This document shows, piece after piece, positions 9,890-18,448 of a DNA stretch of 64,000 nt. Source of the DNA: Brevibacillus sp. JNUCC-41 (GTDB lineage: Bacteria; Bacillota; Bacilli; Bacillales; DSM-1321); contig NZ_CP062163.1 of assembly GCF_014844095.1 (NCBI RefSeq), positions 3,567,501-3,631,500 of the forward strand, given 5' to 3'. Position numbers and translations under genes: made by a program. A model generated the notes under the pieces. That model was not told where the DNA came from and made no database searches. It saw only the letters and a program-made list of their open reading frames with translations. Numbering within the stretch: position 1 is the stretch's first letter; each line of letters opens with the position of its first letter.

Positions 9890-11167
9890 ATGAAAGCTGG
9901 AATGTTTGAGCCTTTAAAATTCCGTCCATTTCGTTCATTATTTGGCGCGCAGCTATTTTCTGATCTGGGTAATTGGCTTGATTTTATAGCTTTACAGGTT
10001 ATTGTTGCTTATCATTGGGGGTTAGATGAAACAGCCATTGCCGCAGTGATTATTGCATTAGGGCTGCCTTGGGTCATCATAGGTCCCTTTGCCAGTGTAT
10101 TTGTCGATCGACTTCCAAAAAAGCAAATGATGATCATTTGTTTATTTTTAAAGGTCATGTTTGTAGGTGGACTGTTATTTGCTCCAAACCTTTATATCCT
10201 TTTACTATTTGTATTTTTGAAGGGAACAGTCTCAGCGATTTACGACCCAGCAAGACAAAGTATGATTAGGTTTACTGTCCCTGATAACCACCTTCCAGAG
10301 GCCGTAACACTTAGCCAGCTGTCCGTTAATACAATGAAAATTATTGGTCCTGCCCTAGGGGGAGGCCTCATAGCTTTATTTGGAACAAAAAGTCCATTCT
10401 TATTTGAAGCTGCAGGTTTTTTCATCGCCATATTTTTTTTGTTAACTCTTCCCAACATGGATGAAAAAGAAAGGAATGCTGGGACTAAATCAGAAAATAT
10501 AAATAAGAAAAATGGTCACTATTGGAAAGAATTATTAGATGGCATTATGCACATCTCATATACCCCATTATTAAAAATCTCAGTTATCCTATCGTCTGTA
10601 GCGTTTTTTATCATTTTCCTGTACGATGGACTATTCATATTTATTGCCCAAAATCTTGGCTTCACTGAAGGAAATTTTGGGTTACTAATTAGTGCTGTAG
10701 GTATGGGAAGCGTGGCAGGTTCCCTTTTAATGGGCAACTGGACTCATTGGAAAAGAAAACCTATTCATTTTATGTCAAGTGCATTCCTTTTTAGTGGTTC
10801 ATTAATCATTGTAATGGGTCTTGGTAGTATGGAGATTGTAAATCTCCCTGCATTGGCCTGGGTGATTGGCGCATTTTTCCTTGGTTTCATGGGCTCCGGT
10901 GAGTCGGTCCCTTATGGATTTATCTTACAATCTGAGACACCTAAGCAAATGATGGGCAGAGTATCTGCTGCGGCTACATCATTACAAACCTTTTCTATGC
11001 TTATTGCCCCTGCGGTGGGATCTCTTCTTGCCAAATGGCTTGGAGTTCCTTTCGTCTTGATAGGAGCAGGAGGGGCAACCTGCTTATTAGGTGCAATTGT
11101 TCTCATCTTTATTGTGAGAAGAATAAACGTTCAAAAAGATATTCCGGAAAAACAATTCAATGCTTAA
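9890..11167 (+). CDS. MFS transporter (MFS_3, drug/macrolide efflux type)
   Basis: A 425-residue inner-membrane protein with about 12 hydrophobic segments. The start FRSLFGAQLFSDLGNWLDFIALQ and the motif-A loop FVDRLPKKQMM between TM2 and TM3 place it with the MFS_3 group that includes macrolide efflux and enterobactin-export type carriers. A second motif-A-like turn is seen in TM8-9 (GNWTHWKRKP). The Shine-Dalgarno AAGGAGAAA lies inside the end of the PadR gene. The gene ends with no clear terminator. It probably exports a toxic small molecule that also relieves PadR repression; the substrate cannot be read from sequence. Confidence 0.85.
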   Translation: MKAGMFEPLKFRPFRSLFGAQLFSDLGNWLDFIALQVIVAYHWGLDETAIAAVIIALGLPWVIIGPFASVFVDRLPKKQMMIICLFLKVMFVGGLLFAPNLYILLLFVFLKGTVSAIYDPARQSMIRFTVPDNHLPEAVTLSQLSVNTMKIIGPALGGGLIALFGTKSPFLFEAAGFFIAIFFLLTLPNMDEKERNAGTKSENINKKNGHYWKELLDGIMHISYTPLLKISVILSSVAFFIIFLYDGLFIFIAQNLGFTEGNFGLLISAVGMGSVAGSLLMGNWTHWKRKPIHFMSSAFLFSGSLIIVMGLGSMEIVNLPALAWVIGAFFLGFMGSGESVPYGFILQSETPKQMMGRVSAAATSLQTFSMLIAPAVGSLLAKWLGVPFVLIGAGGATCLLGAIVLIFIVRRINVQKDIPEKQFNA

Positions 11168-11308
11168 ATAGTTACATGATGAAATAATCTTATTTGGAAC
11201 ATGAACGGTGAAGTTAGAATGAGGTTTTTAGCAACCGAAATTTATTGGTCATAAAAAAAAGCAAGATGAAATATGTATGATTCTTGAACTCTAATAGAAT
11301 GTATTCCA

Positions 11309-11377
11309 CAATTGGGCGCGATTCTTTAATAAGAGTCGCTTTTTTTATAGAACTAACGGGGCAGATTAGTTCAAGAA
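11309..11377 (+). repeat. Dispersed terminator repeat, variant 2 (copy 1)
   Basis: GGGCGCGATTCTT and AAGAGTCGC form a stem followed by a T run, then TATAGAACTAACGGGGCAG and AGTTCA. The same layout recurs at 62482-62535, and the AACTAACGGGGCAG flank also occurs in the variant-1 copies. Confidence 0.7.
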
Positions 11378-11434
11378 GGAAAATTATAGAGAAATATAGA
11401 AACTAGTATTTACTACTTATGTGGGAGGATCTGT

Positions 11435-12010
11435 ATGCAAAAGAAGATTTACATTGTAAGACATTGCGAAGCACAGGGGCAACCTTCGGAATCTCATTTA
11501 ACAGAAAAAGGTTCGAAACAAGCGAAATATTTAGTTGATTTCTTCAGTAATGCAAAAATTGACCGAATAATATCGAGTCCCTTTTTGCGTGCTATTCAAT
11601 CAGTAGAACCATTAAGTGAGAAAACAAATATTAAAATAGAGATTGATGAACGCCTCTCGGAACGAACACTAAGCACAACGGACTTACCTGATTGGTATGA
11701 AAAACTAAAAGCAACATTTAATGATATGGAATTAAAATTTGAAGGAGGAGAGTCAAGTCAAGAAGCGATGAATCGAATCGTAAATGTTGTTGAAGAAGTC
11801 TTTAAAAGTAGGACTGAAAACACAGTAATCGTCAGTCACGGAAATATAATATCCTTACTTTTTAAGAATTATAATCGTGACTTTGATTTCGAGTGTTGGG
11901 AGAATCTTAGTAATCCTGACGTTTTTCAAATAAACTGTATTAATAATGAAGTGATCTTGGAACGTATATGGGATGAAGATAAAATGAATGGGTGTAGCGT
12001 GATTCTCTAG
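11435..12010 (+). CDS. Histidine phosphatase family protein
   Basis: A 191-residue branch-1 histidine phosphatase (phosphoglycerate mutase superfamily). The catalytic motif RHCEAQG at residues about 9-15 replaces the usual RHGE/Q, with Cys in place of Gly. The phosphate pocket arginine is in IISSPFLRAIQSVEP, the general acid Glu is near DERLSER, and the second catalytic histidine is in VIVSHGNIISLL. A Shine-Dalgarno GGGAGG lies 8 nt before ATG. Many such proteins act on sugar phosphates or nucleotides; no substrate can be named. It is followed 39 nt later by a GNAT gene and belongs to the mutL-tail island. Confidence 0.85.
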   Translation: MQKKIYIVRHCEAQGQPSESHLTEKGSKQAKYLVDFFSNAKIDRIISSPFLRAIQSVEPLSEKTNIKIEIDERLSERTLSTTDLPDWYEKLKATFNDMELKFEGGESSQEAMNRIVNVVEEVFKSRTENTVIVSHGNIISLLFKNYNRDFDFECWENLSNPDVFQINCINNEVILERIWDEDKMNGCSVIL

Positions 12011-12049
12011 TAAGTATCGCGCTAATAAGATACCCGAAGGGAAAGTCTT

Positions 12050-12502
12050 ATGCAAATAATTAGCGTTAGAGAACATCCAGAGTATAAAGAAAAAGCAATA
12101 AAATATATTCAATGCAAATGGGCAAACGAAACCAGTATGAAAGTATATGAGGACTGTATTACACACAGCATAACAACGGATAGTCCATTTCCTATTTGGT
12201 ATTTAATGGAGGATTATGGTGAAGTTATTGGCTGCGCAGGTCTTATTAGCAATGATTTTATTAGTCGTATGGATTTATGGCCTTGGATATGTGCCCTTTA
12301 TATTGAAAATAGTTATCGTGGTAGGTCTTTAGGCAAAGAGCTACTTAAACGTGCTAAAGCTGATGCCGAAAAAGCAGGATTCAATAAAGTTTTCCTTTGT
12401 ACTGACCACATTGGATACTATGAAAAATACGGATTTACTTACATAGGTGACGGATACCATCCTTGGGGAAGTAGTTCAAGAATTTATGAGAGCAATAACT
12501 AA
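12050..12502 (+). CDS. GNAT family N-acetyltransferase
   Basis: A 150-residue GNAT domain. The acetyl-CoA loop is seen in YIENSYRGRSLGKELLKRA (the R/QxxGxG/A pattern as RGRSLG), preceded by the strand WPWICALYIE and followed by a conserved C-terminal strand YYEKYGFTYIGDG with the usual Tyr-x-x-x-GF motif. The N-terminal half resembles the Bacillus GNATs that act on small amine-bearing compounds. It shares the island with the phosphatase upstream; whether the two share an operon depends on the 39-nt gap, which has no terminator. Substrate unknown. Confidence 0.85.
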   Translation: MQIISVREHPEYKEKAIKYIQCKWANETSMKVYEDCITHSITTDSPFPIWYLMEDYGEVIGCAGLISNDFISRMDLWPWICALYIENSYRGRSLGKELLKRAKADAEKAGFNKVFLCTDHIGYYEKYGFTYIGDGYHPWGSSSRIYESNN

Positions 12503-12534
12503 AATAATCATGTTTTAGCTTAGCGATTTTTCTT

Positions 12535-12600
12535 AATGAACCAACAGGTGCGTTAGCTGAAGACCAGAGCTGTCTTTAAGGCAGCTTTTTCTTCTATCGA
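12535..12600 (+). repeat. Dispersed terminator repeat, variant 1 (copy 2)
   Basis: AACCAACAGGTGCG, TTAGCTGAAGACCAG, then AGCTGTCTTTAAGGCAGCT as a terminator-like hairpin with a T run. This copy lacks the right flank AACTAACGGGGCAG. It lies just after the GNAT stop. Confidence 0.75.
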
Positions 12601-12910
12601 AATTCCCGATTTGATTATAATGTGTTAGGCACTGCAAGTATCGAATCGCAAACCAAGAAAGCGCGGCGGTTCTGCTACAAATAGAAGAAACTCGGTGGAA
12701 TATATAGAAATTGTATAAGATAAATCCTAGTATTGAATAATTGTATCCAAGTGTGTGCTGGATTTTTCAATGGGGTGACCGCCAAATTGACCATAAATTT
12801 TCTATTAGGAAATGAAATGTTCTGATAAAAGGGATGAATAAATTTAAATAAATCAGTAAATGCAACTAATGTGAGATGTTGAGAAGTAAAATGAATTCGG
12901 TTTTTTAAAC
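12601..12910. other. Gene-free stretch inside the island
   Basis: About 310 bp with no open frame that has family features or a ribosome binding site. It ends at the right 61-bp repeat. It probably represents non-coding remains of the island. Confidence 0.5.
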
Positions 12911-12971
12911 GGGTCATGTAATGAAAAGCAATGGAGAACCCTTATGCAGTGGGATTCTCCATTGCTTTTTT
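12911..12971 (+). repeat. Right copy of the mutL-tail 61-bp repeat (attR-like)
   Basis: Matches 8715-8775 at 59 of 61 positions, including the duplicated stop codon context GGGTCATGTAATG and the terminator hairpin. No mutL coding sequence precedes it, so it is a duplicated tail, as expected after integration of an element carrying the target core. Confidence 0.85.
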
Positions 12972-13052
12972 CGATTTTGATTTTATTAGACGCCCATCCT
13001 TGAAGGGGGGATAGGAGTTGGACAGGTTTAAGCAAGTTCCCAAAATATATCT

Positions 13053-13706
13053 TCAATAATAATAATATGGGGGAGTGGGCTGGAATTGATAGTTATATGC
13101 AGGGGCAGTATACATTTGGTTATCATAGTGATTATTATATTGCGGATATTGCTGCATGTCTTCTTCGGAAGCTCGTTGGCAATTGGCTGGCGGACCGATG
13201 AATGTTGAGGTTTGAACCGGTGCAATCGCTTTTTTCCATTGGTTTTCATCCAGGCAATACGTATGTGCCATAATATTTGCAGGTGTCAATTTCAAGATAT
13301 CCGAACCTAAAATCACCTCAGGTGTTGGTGCATTAAAAATGGCCAGCAGGTGAGTATTATCCGTATTAGCCACTTCATAATGCCACCAACCTTGGGGAAC
13401 GTTGGCTACTTGGCCAGGTTTAATAGGATAATTTTGTATTTGCTTAGTAAAAGGATTCAGTAATGAAACGGTTGCCGCTCCAGAAATGCAATACACAAGT
13501 TCTGCAGCATTTTGGTGATAATGCGGTTCTACGACATTGTTTGAACTAAGGTAAATATCTAATAAAGAAACATTTTCGAGTGTGTTCAATTGTTTGATAC
13601 CTAATACATTTATATAGTTTTGATTGTCTTTTTTCATTAAATTGCTTTTATTAACATCAAAAAAGTATTGTGTGGATGGTGAAGTATAGTCCATATAGGA
13701 GACCAT
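13053..13706 (-). CDS. Cupin domain protein with Tyr-rich tail
   Basis: A 217-residue single-cupin protein. The first cupin motif is PHYHQNAAELVYCISGAATV (about 61-80), with two His and a Glu positioned to bind metal; the second motif is VPQGWWHYEVANTD with a third His. It resembles half of an oxalate decarboxylase or germin-like cupin. The C-terminal tail (about 185-217) is rich in Tyr, Pro and Gln and ends PPYYYY, a composition seen in spore coat and exosporium proteins, so a coat role is possible but unproven. A weak AAGGAATG site precedes the ATG. The gene lies just outside the mutL-tail island and reads toward it. Confidence 0.75.
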   Translation of the reverse strand: MVSYMDYTSPSTQYFFDVNKSNLMKKDNQNYINVLGIKQLNTLENVSLLDIYLSSNNVVEPHYHQNAAELVYCISGAATVSLLNPFTKQIQNYPIKPGQVANVPQGWWHYEVANTDNTHLLAIFNAPTPEVILGSDILKLTPANIMAHTYCLDENQWKKAIAPVQTSTFIGPPANCQRASEEDMQQYPQYNNHYDNQMYTAPAYNYQFQPTPPYYYY

Positions 13707-13976
13707 GAATTTATCATTCCTTTATTTAAGACTTGATTTTTCAGGATATGTAAATCTCATTTTAATGTGCAATAACCCAATGGGTTATTTGCTTATGGAG
13801 CTAATAAGGAGTGTGATGGAACCGGCCATTGAATGATTGAGGTGCAGTGATTTCCTGTAACGAATGGGCCCAAAAAGATGGTTATGAGATGAATGGTATT
13901 TTTATATATTTTAAAACCGAAACTACTAATCTGATTATTAGATATAATCAAACTTTAAATAAGCAGAATTTTCCCA

Positions 13977-14006
13977 TTGCATGACTTTAAATTACAGTGA
14001 TATAAT
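13977..14006 (+). promoter_or_regulatory. Promoter of the OPT transporter gene
   Basis: TTGCAT (13977-13982), 18 bp, TATAAT (14001-14006), with a TGa extension just before the -10 box. The start of transcription would be near 14013, about 35 nt before the gene. Confidence 0.6.
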
Positions 14007-14047
14007 GTTCTTTATGATTTTAAAGTTTAACATAGGAAGTGGCTAAA

Positions 14048-15940
14048 TTGTCGAACAATTCAAAAGAGAGTAAATTCGTCCCGTACGTCTCTGCATCTAA
14101 ATCTCTACCGGAATTAACTGCAACTGCAATTATTCTAGGGATCATTCTTGCAATCGTATTCGGGGCGGCAAATGCATACTTAGGCCTACTTATTGGTTTA
14201 ACTGTCTCTGCTTCAATACCCGCAGCGGTAATTTCAATGGCTATCTTAAGAGGGGTTTTTCGCAGGGATTCAATATTAGAAAACAATATTGTGCAAACGA
14301 TGACCACGGCAGGTGAGGCTATTGGTGCCGGTGCTGTATTTACCATACCAGCATTATTCATGTGGGACATGGACGTGAGTCAAGCATTCATCATTTTCGT
14401 TGTTTTAACTGGGGGATTTTTAGGGGTCTTCATGATGGTTCCCCTTCGCCAGCTTTTGATTGTAAGGGAACATGAAACATTACCATATCCTGAAGGTACG
14501 GCATGTGCCGAGGTCCTGAAGTCAGGAGAAAAGGGTGGTACAAGCGCGAAACTAATCGGAGCCGGTTTGGTTATCGGCGGTGTCGTTAAAGGGCTTGGTG
14601 ATGGGTTTAAACTCTTCAAGACAGAGGTTGAAACGGGAATCACGAATTTTAAAAATGCAGTGGTTGGTCTTGATGCCTTTCCTTCCCTTTTGGGTGTAGG
14701 TTATATTATTGGACCGCGTGTTGCAGGACAAATGCTAGGTGGGGGTTTATTAGCCTGGGTCGTTCTAATACCGGCCATCAGTTTTTTCGGCGGAAGCAAT
14801 GGAACAGCCATTTTCCCTTCCGATGTACCGATCGGTGAATTGGATGCATGGGGAATTTGGGATAATTATATACGCTATATTGGTGCTGGTGCCGTTGCAA
14901 CTGGCGGATTGATCACATTGATCAAAACATTACCAATACTTTTCAGTTCAGTTTTTGATACTATTAAAGGCGTAAAAGCCAATAAAGGACAACTAAAATC
15001 AGGTTCGATCCGTACAGAACAGGATATGCCTGCTAAATATGTTTGGTTGGGAACGATCATCGTCATTTTAATCATTGCTTTCACACCTATAACAGATGTA
15101 GGGATCATCGGTGCGATTGCAATTGCGATTTTTGGATTTTTATTCGTGACAGTGGCTTCAAGGGTTGTTGGAATCGTCGGAAGTTCTTCTTCCCCTGTTT
15201 CTGGAATGACGATAGCTACACTATTGATTGTGGCCATTGTCTATAAAGCTACTGGTTTTACTGGTACAACTGGAATGGTAGCCGCATTGACCGTCGCTGC
15301 AATCATTTGTACAGCACTTGCGGTTTCAGGTGATGTTTCACAAGATCTAAAAACAGGATATATCGTTGGCGGAACACCATGGAAACAACAAGTTGCCATG
15401 ATGATCGGTGTTGTTGCGTCCGCTTCCGTCATTGGTTTTATCCTTGTTCTGATGGATAATGCATATACGATGGGTTCTGCAGAACTACCTGCACCTAAAG
15501 CGGCACTAATGAAAATACTTGCTGAAGGTGTTCTAGGGGGGGATTTGCCTTGGACCCTCATCTTTATCGGTGCTGCTATTTCCATCACATTAGAGTTTTT
15601 CGGTCTGAATTCACTTGTTGTTGCAGTCGGCATTTACTTACCGGTTCATACTAGTGTCCCAATCATGATCGGTGGATTTATACGATTCTTCGTTGAGTTC
15701 TTCTCGAAAACAAAAGAAGCGCTTAAAGCTCGGGTTGATAGAGGTGTATTATTTGCCTCTGGATTAATAGCAGGTGAATCATTGATTGGTGTTCTTATTG
15801 CCATATTGATCGCAGCAGGTGTCCAAGTTCCGGCTGCGGCTAAATTAGCCAGCAATTTGCTGCCATTCCTACTATTCCTTGCTCTAGCTGGATTGCTTTG
15901 GTTCGTATCCAGCAAAGGGAAAAAAGAAGATGCATCGTAA
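14048..15940 (+). CDS. OPT family oligopeptide transporter
   Basis: About 630 residues with around 14-16 hydrophobic helices, typical of the bacterial OPT family that imports oligopeptides and possibly metal chelates with proton symport. Family signs are GAANAYLGLLIGLTVSASIPAAV near the N-terminus (given here by its key residues N-AYLGL), a TTAGEAIGAGAVFTIPALF segment, PYPEGTACAEVL, and GGTPWKQQVAMM. TTG at 14048 is chosen because AGGAAG ends 8 nt before it; a GTG at 14039 overlaps that site. The PqqD-like gene begins 31 nt after it, so the two probably form an operon. No substrate-binding lipoprotein is present, as expected for OPT. Confidence 0.9.
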   Translation: MSNNSKESKFVPYVSASKSLPELTATAIILGIILAIVFGAANAYLGLLIGLTVSASIPAAVISMAILRGVFRRDSILENNIVQTMTTAGEAIGAGAVFTIPALFMWDMDVSQAFIIFVVLTGGFLGVFMMVPLRQLLIVREHETLPYPEGTACAEVLKSGEKGGTSAKLIGAGLVIGGVVKGLGDGFKLFKTEVETGITNFKNAVVGLDAFPSLLGVGYIIGPRVAGQMLGGGLLAWVVLIPAISFFGGSNGTAIFPSDVPIGELDAWGIWDNYIRYIGAGAVATGGLITLIKTLPILFSSVFDTIKGVKANKGQLKSGSIRTEQDMPAKYVWLGTIIVILIIAFTPITDVGIIGAIAIAIFGFLFVTVASRVVGIVGSSSSPVSGMTIATLLIVAIVYKATGFTGTTGMVAALTVAAIICTALAVSGDVSQDLKTGYIVGGTPWKQQVAMMIGVVASASVIGFILVLMDNAYTMGSAELPAPKAALMKILAEGVLGGDLPWTLIFIGAAISITLEFFGLNSLVVAVGIYLPVHTSVPIMIGGFIRFFVEFFSKTKEALKARVDRGVLFASGLIAGESLIGVLIAILIAAGVQVPAAAKLASNLLPFLLFLALAGLLWFVSSKGKKEDAS

Positions 15941-15971
15941 ACGCCAATCAAAAAAGAGGAACCTGTTAACT

Positions 15972-16295
15972 ATGGTTCCCCTTTTGGAAAGACGCGTCAC
16001 TATGGTACATGAATCTTCGGAAGCAACTTTTTTGGTCATTCAAAGGACAAATTTTGTGGAACGAATTACAATTCGTTTCTTTAAACAACCATCAGTCCGT
16101 AAAATCAAGCTTGATAAGTTTGGGGCATATGCCATTAAACAGATGCAGTTCCAAAGGAATGTAAATCAGATTTCTGAAGCGATGAGTGAACATTTTGGTG
16201 AGGAAGCAGAACCAGCCTTACCTCGGTTGATGAAGTTTCTGGAGATTCTTGAGGTTCATGATTGGATCATATGGGATGATGAAGAAGAAAAATGA
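15972..16295 (+). CDS. PqqD-like small protein
   Basis: A 107-residue protein with the PqqD fold pattern: KLDKFGAYAIKQM (the DxxGxxxW-like helix, here without Trp), VNQISEAMSEHFGEEAE and a final LxxLxxxDWIxW strand. PqqD domains bind the leader peptides of ribosomally made natural products, but Bacillus genomes also hold stand-alone members. The ATG at 15972 is preferred because AAGAGGAA lies 9 nt upstream; an ATG at 15930 overlaps the OPT stop. No radical-SAM or other maturase gene is nearby, so peptide modification is not supported here. It may act with the transporter upstream. Confidence 0.65.
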   Translation: MVPLLERRVTMVHESSEATFLVIQRTNFVERITIRFFKQPSVRKIKLDKFGAYAIKQMQFQRNVNQISEAMSEHFGEEAEPALPRLMKFLEILEVHDWIIWDDEEEK

Positions 16296-16298
16296 AAG

Positions 16299-16333
16299 AA
16301 AGCTGAAGCTCTTTTTGATGCTTCAGCTTTTTT
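16299..16333 (+). terminator. Terminator of the OPT-PqqD unit
   Basis: AAAGCTGAAGC pairs with GCTTCAGCTTT and is followed by six T. Confidence 0.93.
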
Positions 16334-16516
16334 CTGTTTTCCCTTTGGTAAACGAAATTTTCTTTAGATTTATGAACTTCTAATAATCTCCCTTCAACGA
16401 ATTGGAACATAGGTATAATTATTTGTAATAACTTTATAGATATTATATCCTTGTACTGGTAGTCATGAGTAATAAAGCAGTGATATTCAATTTTGAAGAG
16501 CAGGTGGTTATTTATT

Positions 16517-17326
16517 ATGGGAAGAGTACAAGGTAAAGTAGCATTAGTGACAGGTGGAGCTTCGGGTATAGGGTTATCCATATCCACTCTGATGGCTAAA
16601 GAAGGCGCTAAAGTCGTGATTGCTGATTTTAACGAAGCAGGAGCAAAAGAAGCGGCCGAAAACATAAAAAAACAAGGTGGGGAAGCGGCTGGAGTATTCT
16701 TGGATGCTGGACAAGCAGATTCTATCCAGGCAGCAGTCGACTTTACAATTGAACAATATGGTACGGTTACGGTACTTGTTAATAACGTGGGTTTAACTAA
16801 CCTCCATAAAGATCTGGATGTCGTGAATTTAGATTTGGAAGAATGGGACCGACTTATGGATGTGAATTTAAAAAGTGTCCTATTGGGAAGCAGGTTTGCA
16901 ATTCCTCACATGATTAAAGCAGGAGGGGGAGCGATAATCAATACTGCCTCCATGGCTGGGTTTACAGGTGACTCCGTACGATCTGCATATGGTGCGTCCA
17001 AAGCGGGGGTAGTGAATTTGACCCGTTATATCGCTGCACAGTATGGTAAAGATCATATTCGTTGTAATGGAGTGGCACCAGGCCTTATTTTAACTCCTGC
17101 AGCGAAAAATAATATGCCTCAGGCCGTACTCGATATTTTTGCCAAATTCAATGCATTGCCATATCATGGTGAAGCGGAAGATATCGGGTATACAGTTCTC
17201 TTCCTTGCATCTGACGAATCCAAATTCATTACAGGTCAGACGATCCAAGTGGAAGGCGGTCATTATATAGCCAACCCAAGCATCTCTGATTTTAATGATT
17301 ATGTAACTAAAGCAAAATCCAATTAA
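16517..17326 (+). CDS. Short-chain dehydrogenase/reductase (SDR)
   Basis: A 269-residue classical SDR oxidoreductase. The nucleotide site is TGGASGIGLS (TGxxxGxG), the acidic residue after strand 2 is in IADFNEAG (points to NAD over NADP), the NNVG motif replaces NNAG, and the active site shows Ser in NTASMAG and YGASK (Tyr-x-x-x-Lys). The C-terminal QTIQVEGGHY is a usual SDR end. The start ATG at 16517 has AGGTGG 9 nt upstream; the longer TTG start at 16493 is not needed. The gene stands alone between two terminators. The substrate cannot be read from sequence. Confidence 0.88.
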   Translation: MGRVQGKVALVTGGASGIGLSISTLMAKEGAKVVIADFNEAGAKEAAENIKKQGGEAAGVFLDAGQADSIQAAVDFTIEQYGTVTVLVNNVGLTNLHKDLDVVNLDLEEWDRLMDVNLKSVLLGSRFAIPHMIKAGGGAIINTASMAGFTGDSVRSAYGASKAGVVNLTRYIAAQYGKDHIRCNGVAPGLILTPAAKNNMPQAVLDIFAKFNALPYHGEAEDIGYTVLFLASDESKFITGQTIQVEGGHYIANPSISDFNDYVTKAKSN

Positions 17327-17356
17327 TTGTCTGGACATTCTTATATCAAAACCTTA

Positions 17357-17390
17357 CCCTGGATAAGATCAACCTTATCCGGGGGTTTTT
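17357..17390 (+). terminator. Terminator after the SDR gene
   Basis: CCCTGGATAAG and CTTATCCGGGGG form the stem, with a T run after it. Confidence 0.88.
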
Positions 17391-17439
17391 AATTATGAAG
17401 CCCACTATTTTAAAAAACATGAAGCAGGTGCAAATAATA

Positions 17440-18048
17440 ATGAAAGAAACGAATTATGATGAAATGCTGAACATCAGGACGGAAGGTGAACAAAAAAAAT
17501 TCAATGATTCTTTGCATTATCACCGCTATGAACCTACTCCATACAGTGCATTAGAACATTTATTCAAAAAATATGCACTGAAAGGAAATGATCGCATTGT
17601 AGATTTTGGATGCGGTAAAGGACGCTTGAATTTTTTTATCCATCATTTATATAAATCATTTGGGGTTGGCGTGGAGATGAATGAAAGTTTTTATAAAGAT
17701 GCGATCGAGAATCTGAATGGCTATATGGAGAAAAGGAAAAAAAACAATGCCAATATAGAATTCCACTGTTGTTTGGCAGAAGATTATGATATTGATACGA
17801 AAGACAATCGTTTTTATTTCTTTAATCCGTTCTCGGTACAGATTTTCATGAAAATCATCAATAACATTTTGCTTTCCTTTGAAAAAGAACCGCGCCAAAT
17901 CGAACTTATATTATTTTATCCTTCACAGGATTATATTTTTTTCCTTGAAAATCAAACTGCCTTCAGGCTGAAAAAAGAAGTGATGTTACCTGTCTTGACT
18001 GAATCTAATCCTTTTGAGAAATTCGTCATATACGAATTATTGAATTGA
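17440..18048 (+). CDS. Class I SAM-dependent methyltransferase
   Basis: About 202 residues. Motif I is VDFGCGKGRLNFFIH, the SAM-binding glycine-rich loop; an acidic residue follows in VGVEMNESF; a motif IV-like segment is YFFNPFSVQIF, where NPF replaces the NPPY of N-methyltransferases. The N-terminal half has FNDSLHYHRYEPTPY, a conserved stretch of a Bacillus methyltransferase group. The ATG at 17440 is preferred because AGGTG lies 9 nt before it; an upstream ATG at 17395 overlaps the terminator tail. Substrate unknown. No terminator follows clearly. Confidence 0.75.
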   Translation: MKETNYDEMLNIRTEGEQKKFNDSLHYHRYEPTPYSALEHLFKKYALKGNDRIVDFGCGKGRLNFFIHHLYKSFGVGVEMNESFYKDAIENLNGYMEKRKKNNANIEFHCCLAEDYDIDTKDNRFYFFNPFSVQIFMKIINNILLSFEKEPRQIELILFYPSQDYIFFLENQTAFRLKKEVMLPVLTESNPFEKFVIYELLN

Positions 18049-18052
18049 ATGG

Positions 18053-18151
18053 ATACTCGTTTTATGGTGATGATCAGGTAAATATTAACAGTACCCAAGC
18101 AATCATTGGTGCTTGCTTGAGTGCAATGGGTAAAGCCATTAAAGATGATTG
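18053..18151 (+). pseudogene. Short orphan coding tail of unknown origin
   Basis: An open frame reads NGYSFYGDDQVNINSTQ and continues to a stop after GKAIKDD, right after the methyltransferase stop. It has no start codon with a ribosome binding site, so it looks like the C-terminal tail of a lost gene. I do not recognise the parent. The rest of 18152-18448 holds no supported gene. Confidence 0.3.
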
Positions 18152-18448
18152 ATTTACAGCATATTGTAAGTTCTTTTAAGACTGTGTTTCATATTATTTT
18201 TCTATATAAATTTGATGCCAAATCATAAAAGTTAAAATGGTCCAGAGCTTCCGGCTGTTGTCCGCTTTATTATTTACATGGTTTCAAGTAATTTGATAAT
18301 TTGCGCTTTGTTAAAAAGATAGTCGGGCCGGGCTTTCCTTGATTTACCTTACTGCCCAATCGTATAATTCGTCCTTTAACCAATGGCGTATCTGAACAGG
18401 AAAGCTTAGCTTCTTTCTGCTCCATACATGTTCCGGGACTATCCCGCG

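Larger units (their letters stand above)
8715..12971. mobile_element. Decayed integrative island at the mutL 3' end
   Basis: A 4.2-kb segment bounded by 61-bp direct repeats of the mutL tail. It holds a C-terminal tyrosine recombinase fragment next to the left repeat and four cargo genes (PadR regulator, MFS exporter, histidine phosphatase, GNAT), plus two copies of dispersed repeats. The arrangement is what remains after site-specific insertion at a gene 3' end and loss of most of the integrase. The boundary is seen directly; the integration history is inference. Confidence 0.65.

Noticed and set aside
14875-15633. Long minus-strand frames inside the OPT transporter gene
   Set aside because: Codon pattern and family motifs support the plus-strand transporter; the antisense frames are biased by its codon use.
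15972-16295. RiPP biosynthesis locus based on the PqqD-like protein
   Set aside because: No precursor peptide, radical-SAM enzyme, cyclase or peptidase gene is nearby; the only partner is an OPT transporter.
18270-18448. Minus-strand continuation of the asparagine synthetase remnant (about 60 codons)
   Set aside because: The frame stays open, but after ANIF the residues no longer resemble the family, so it was left out of the pseudogene.
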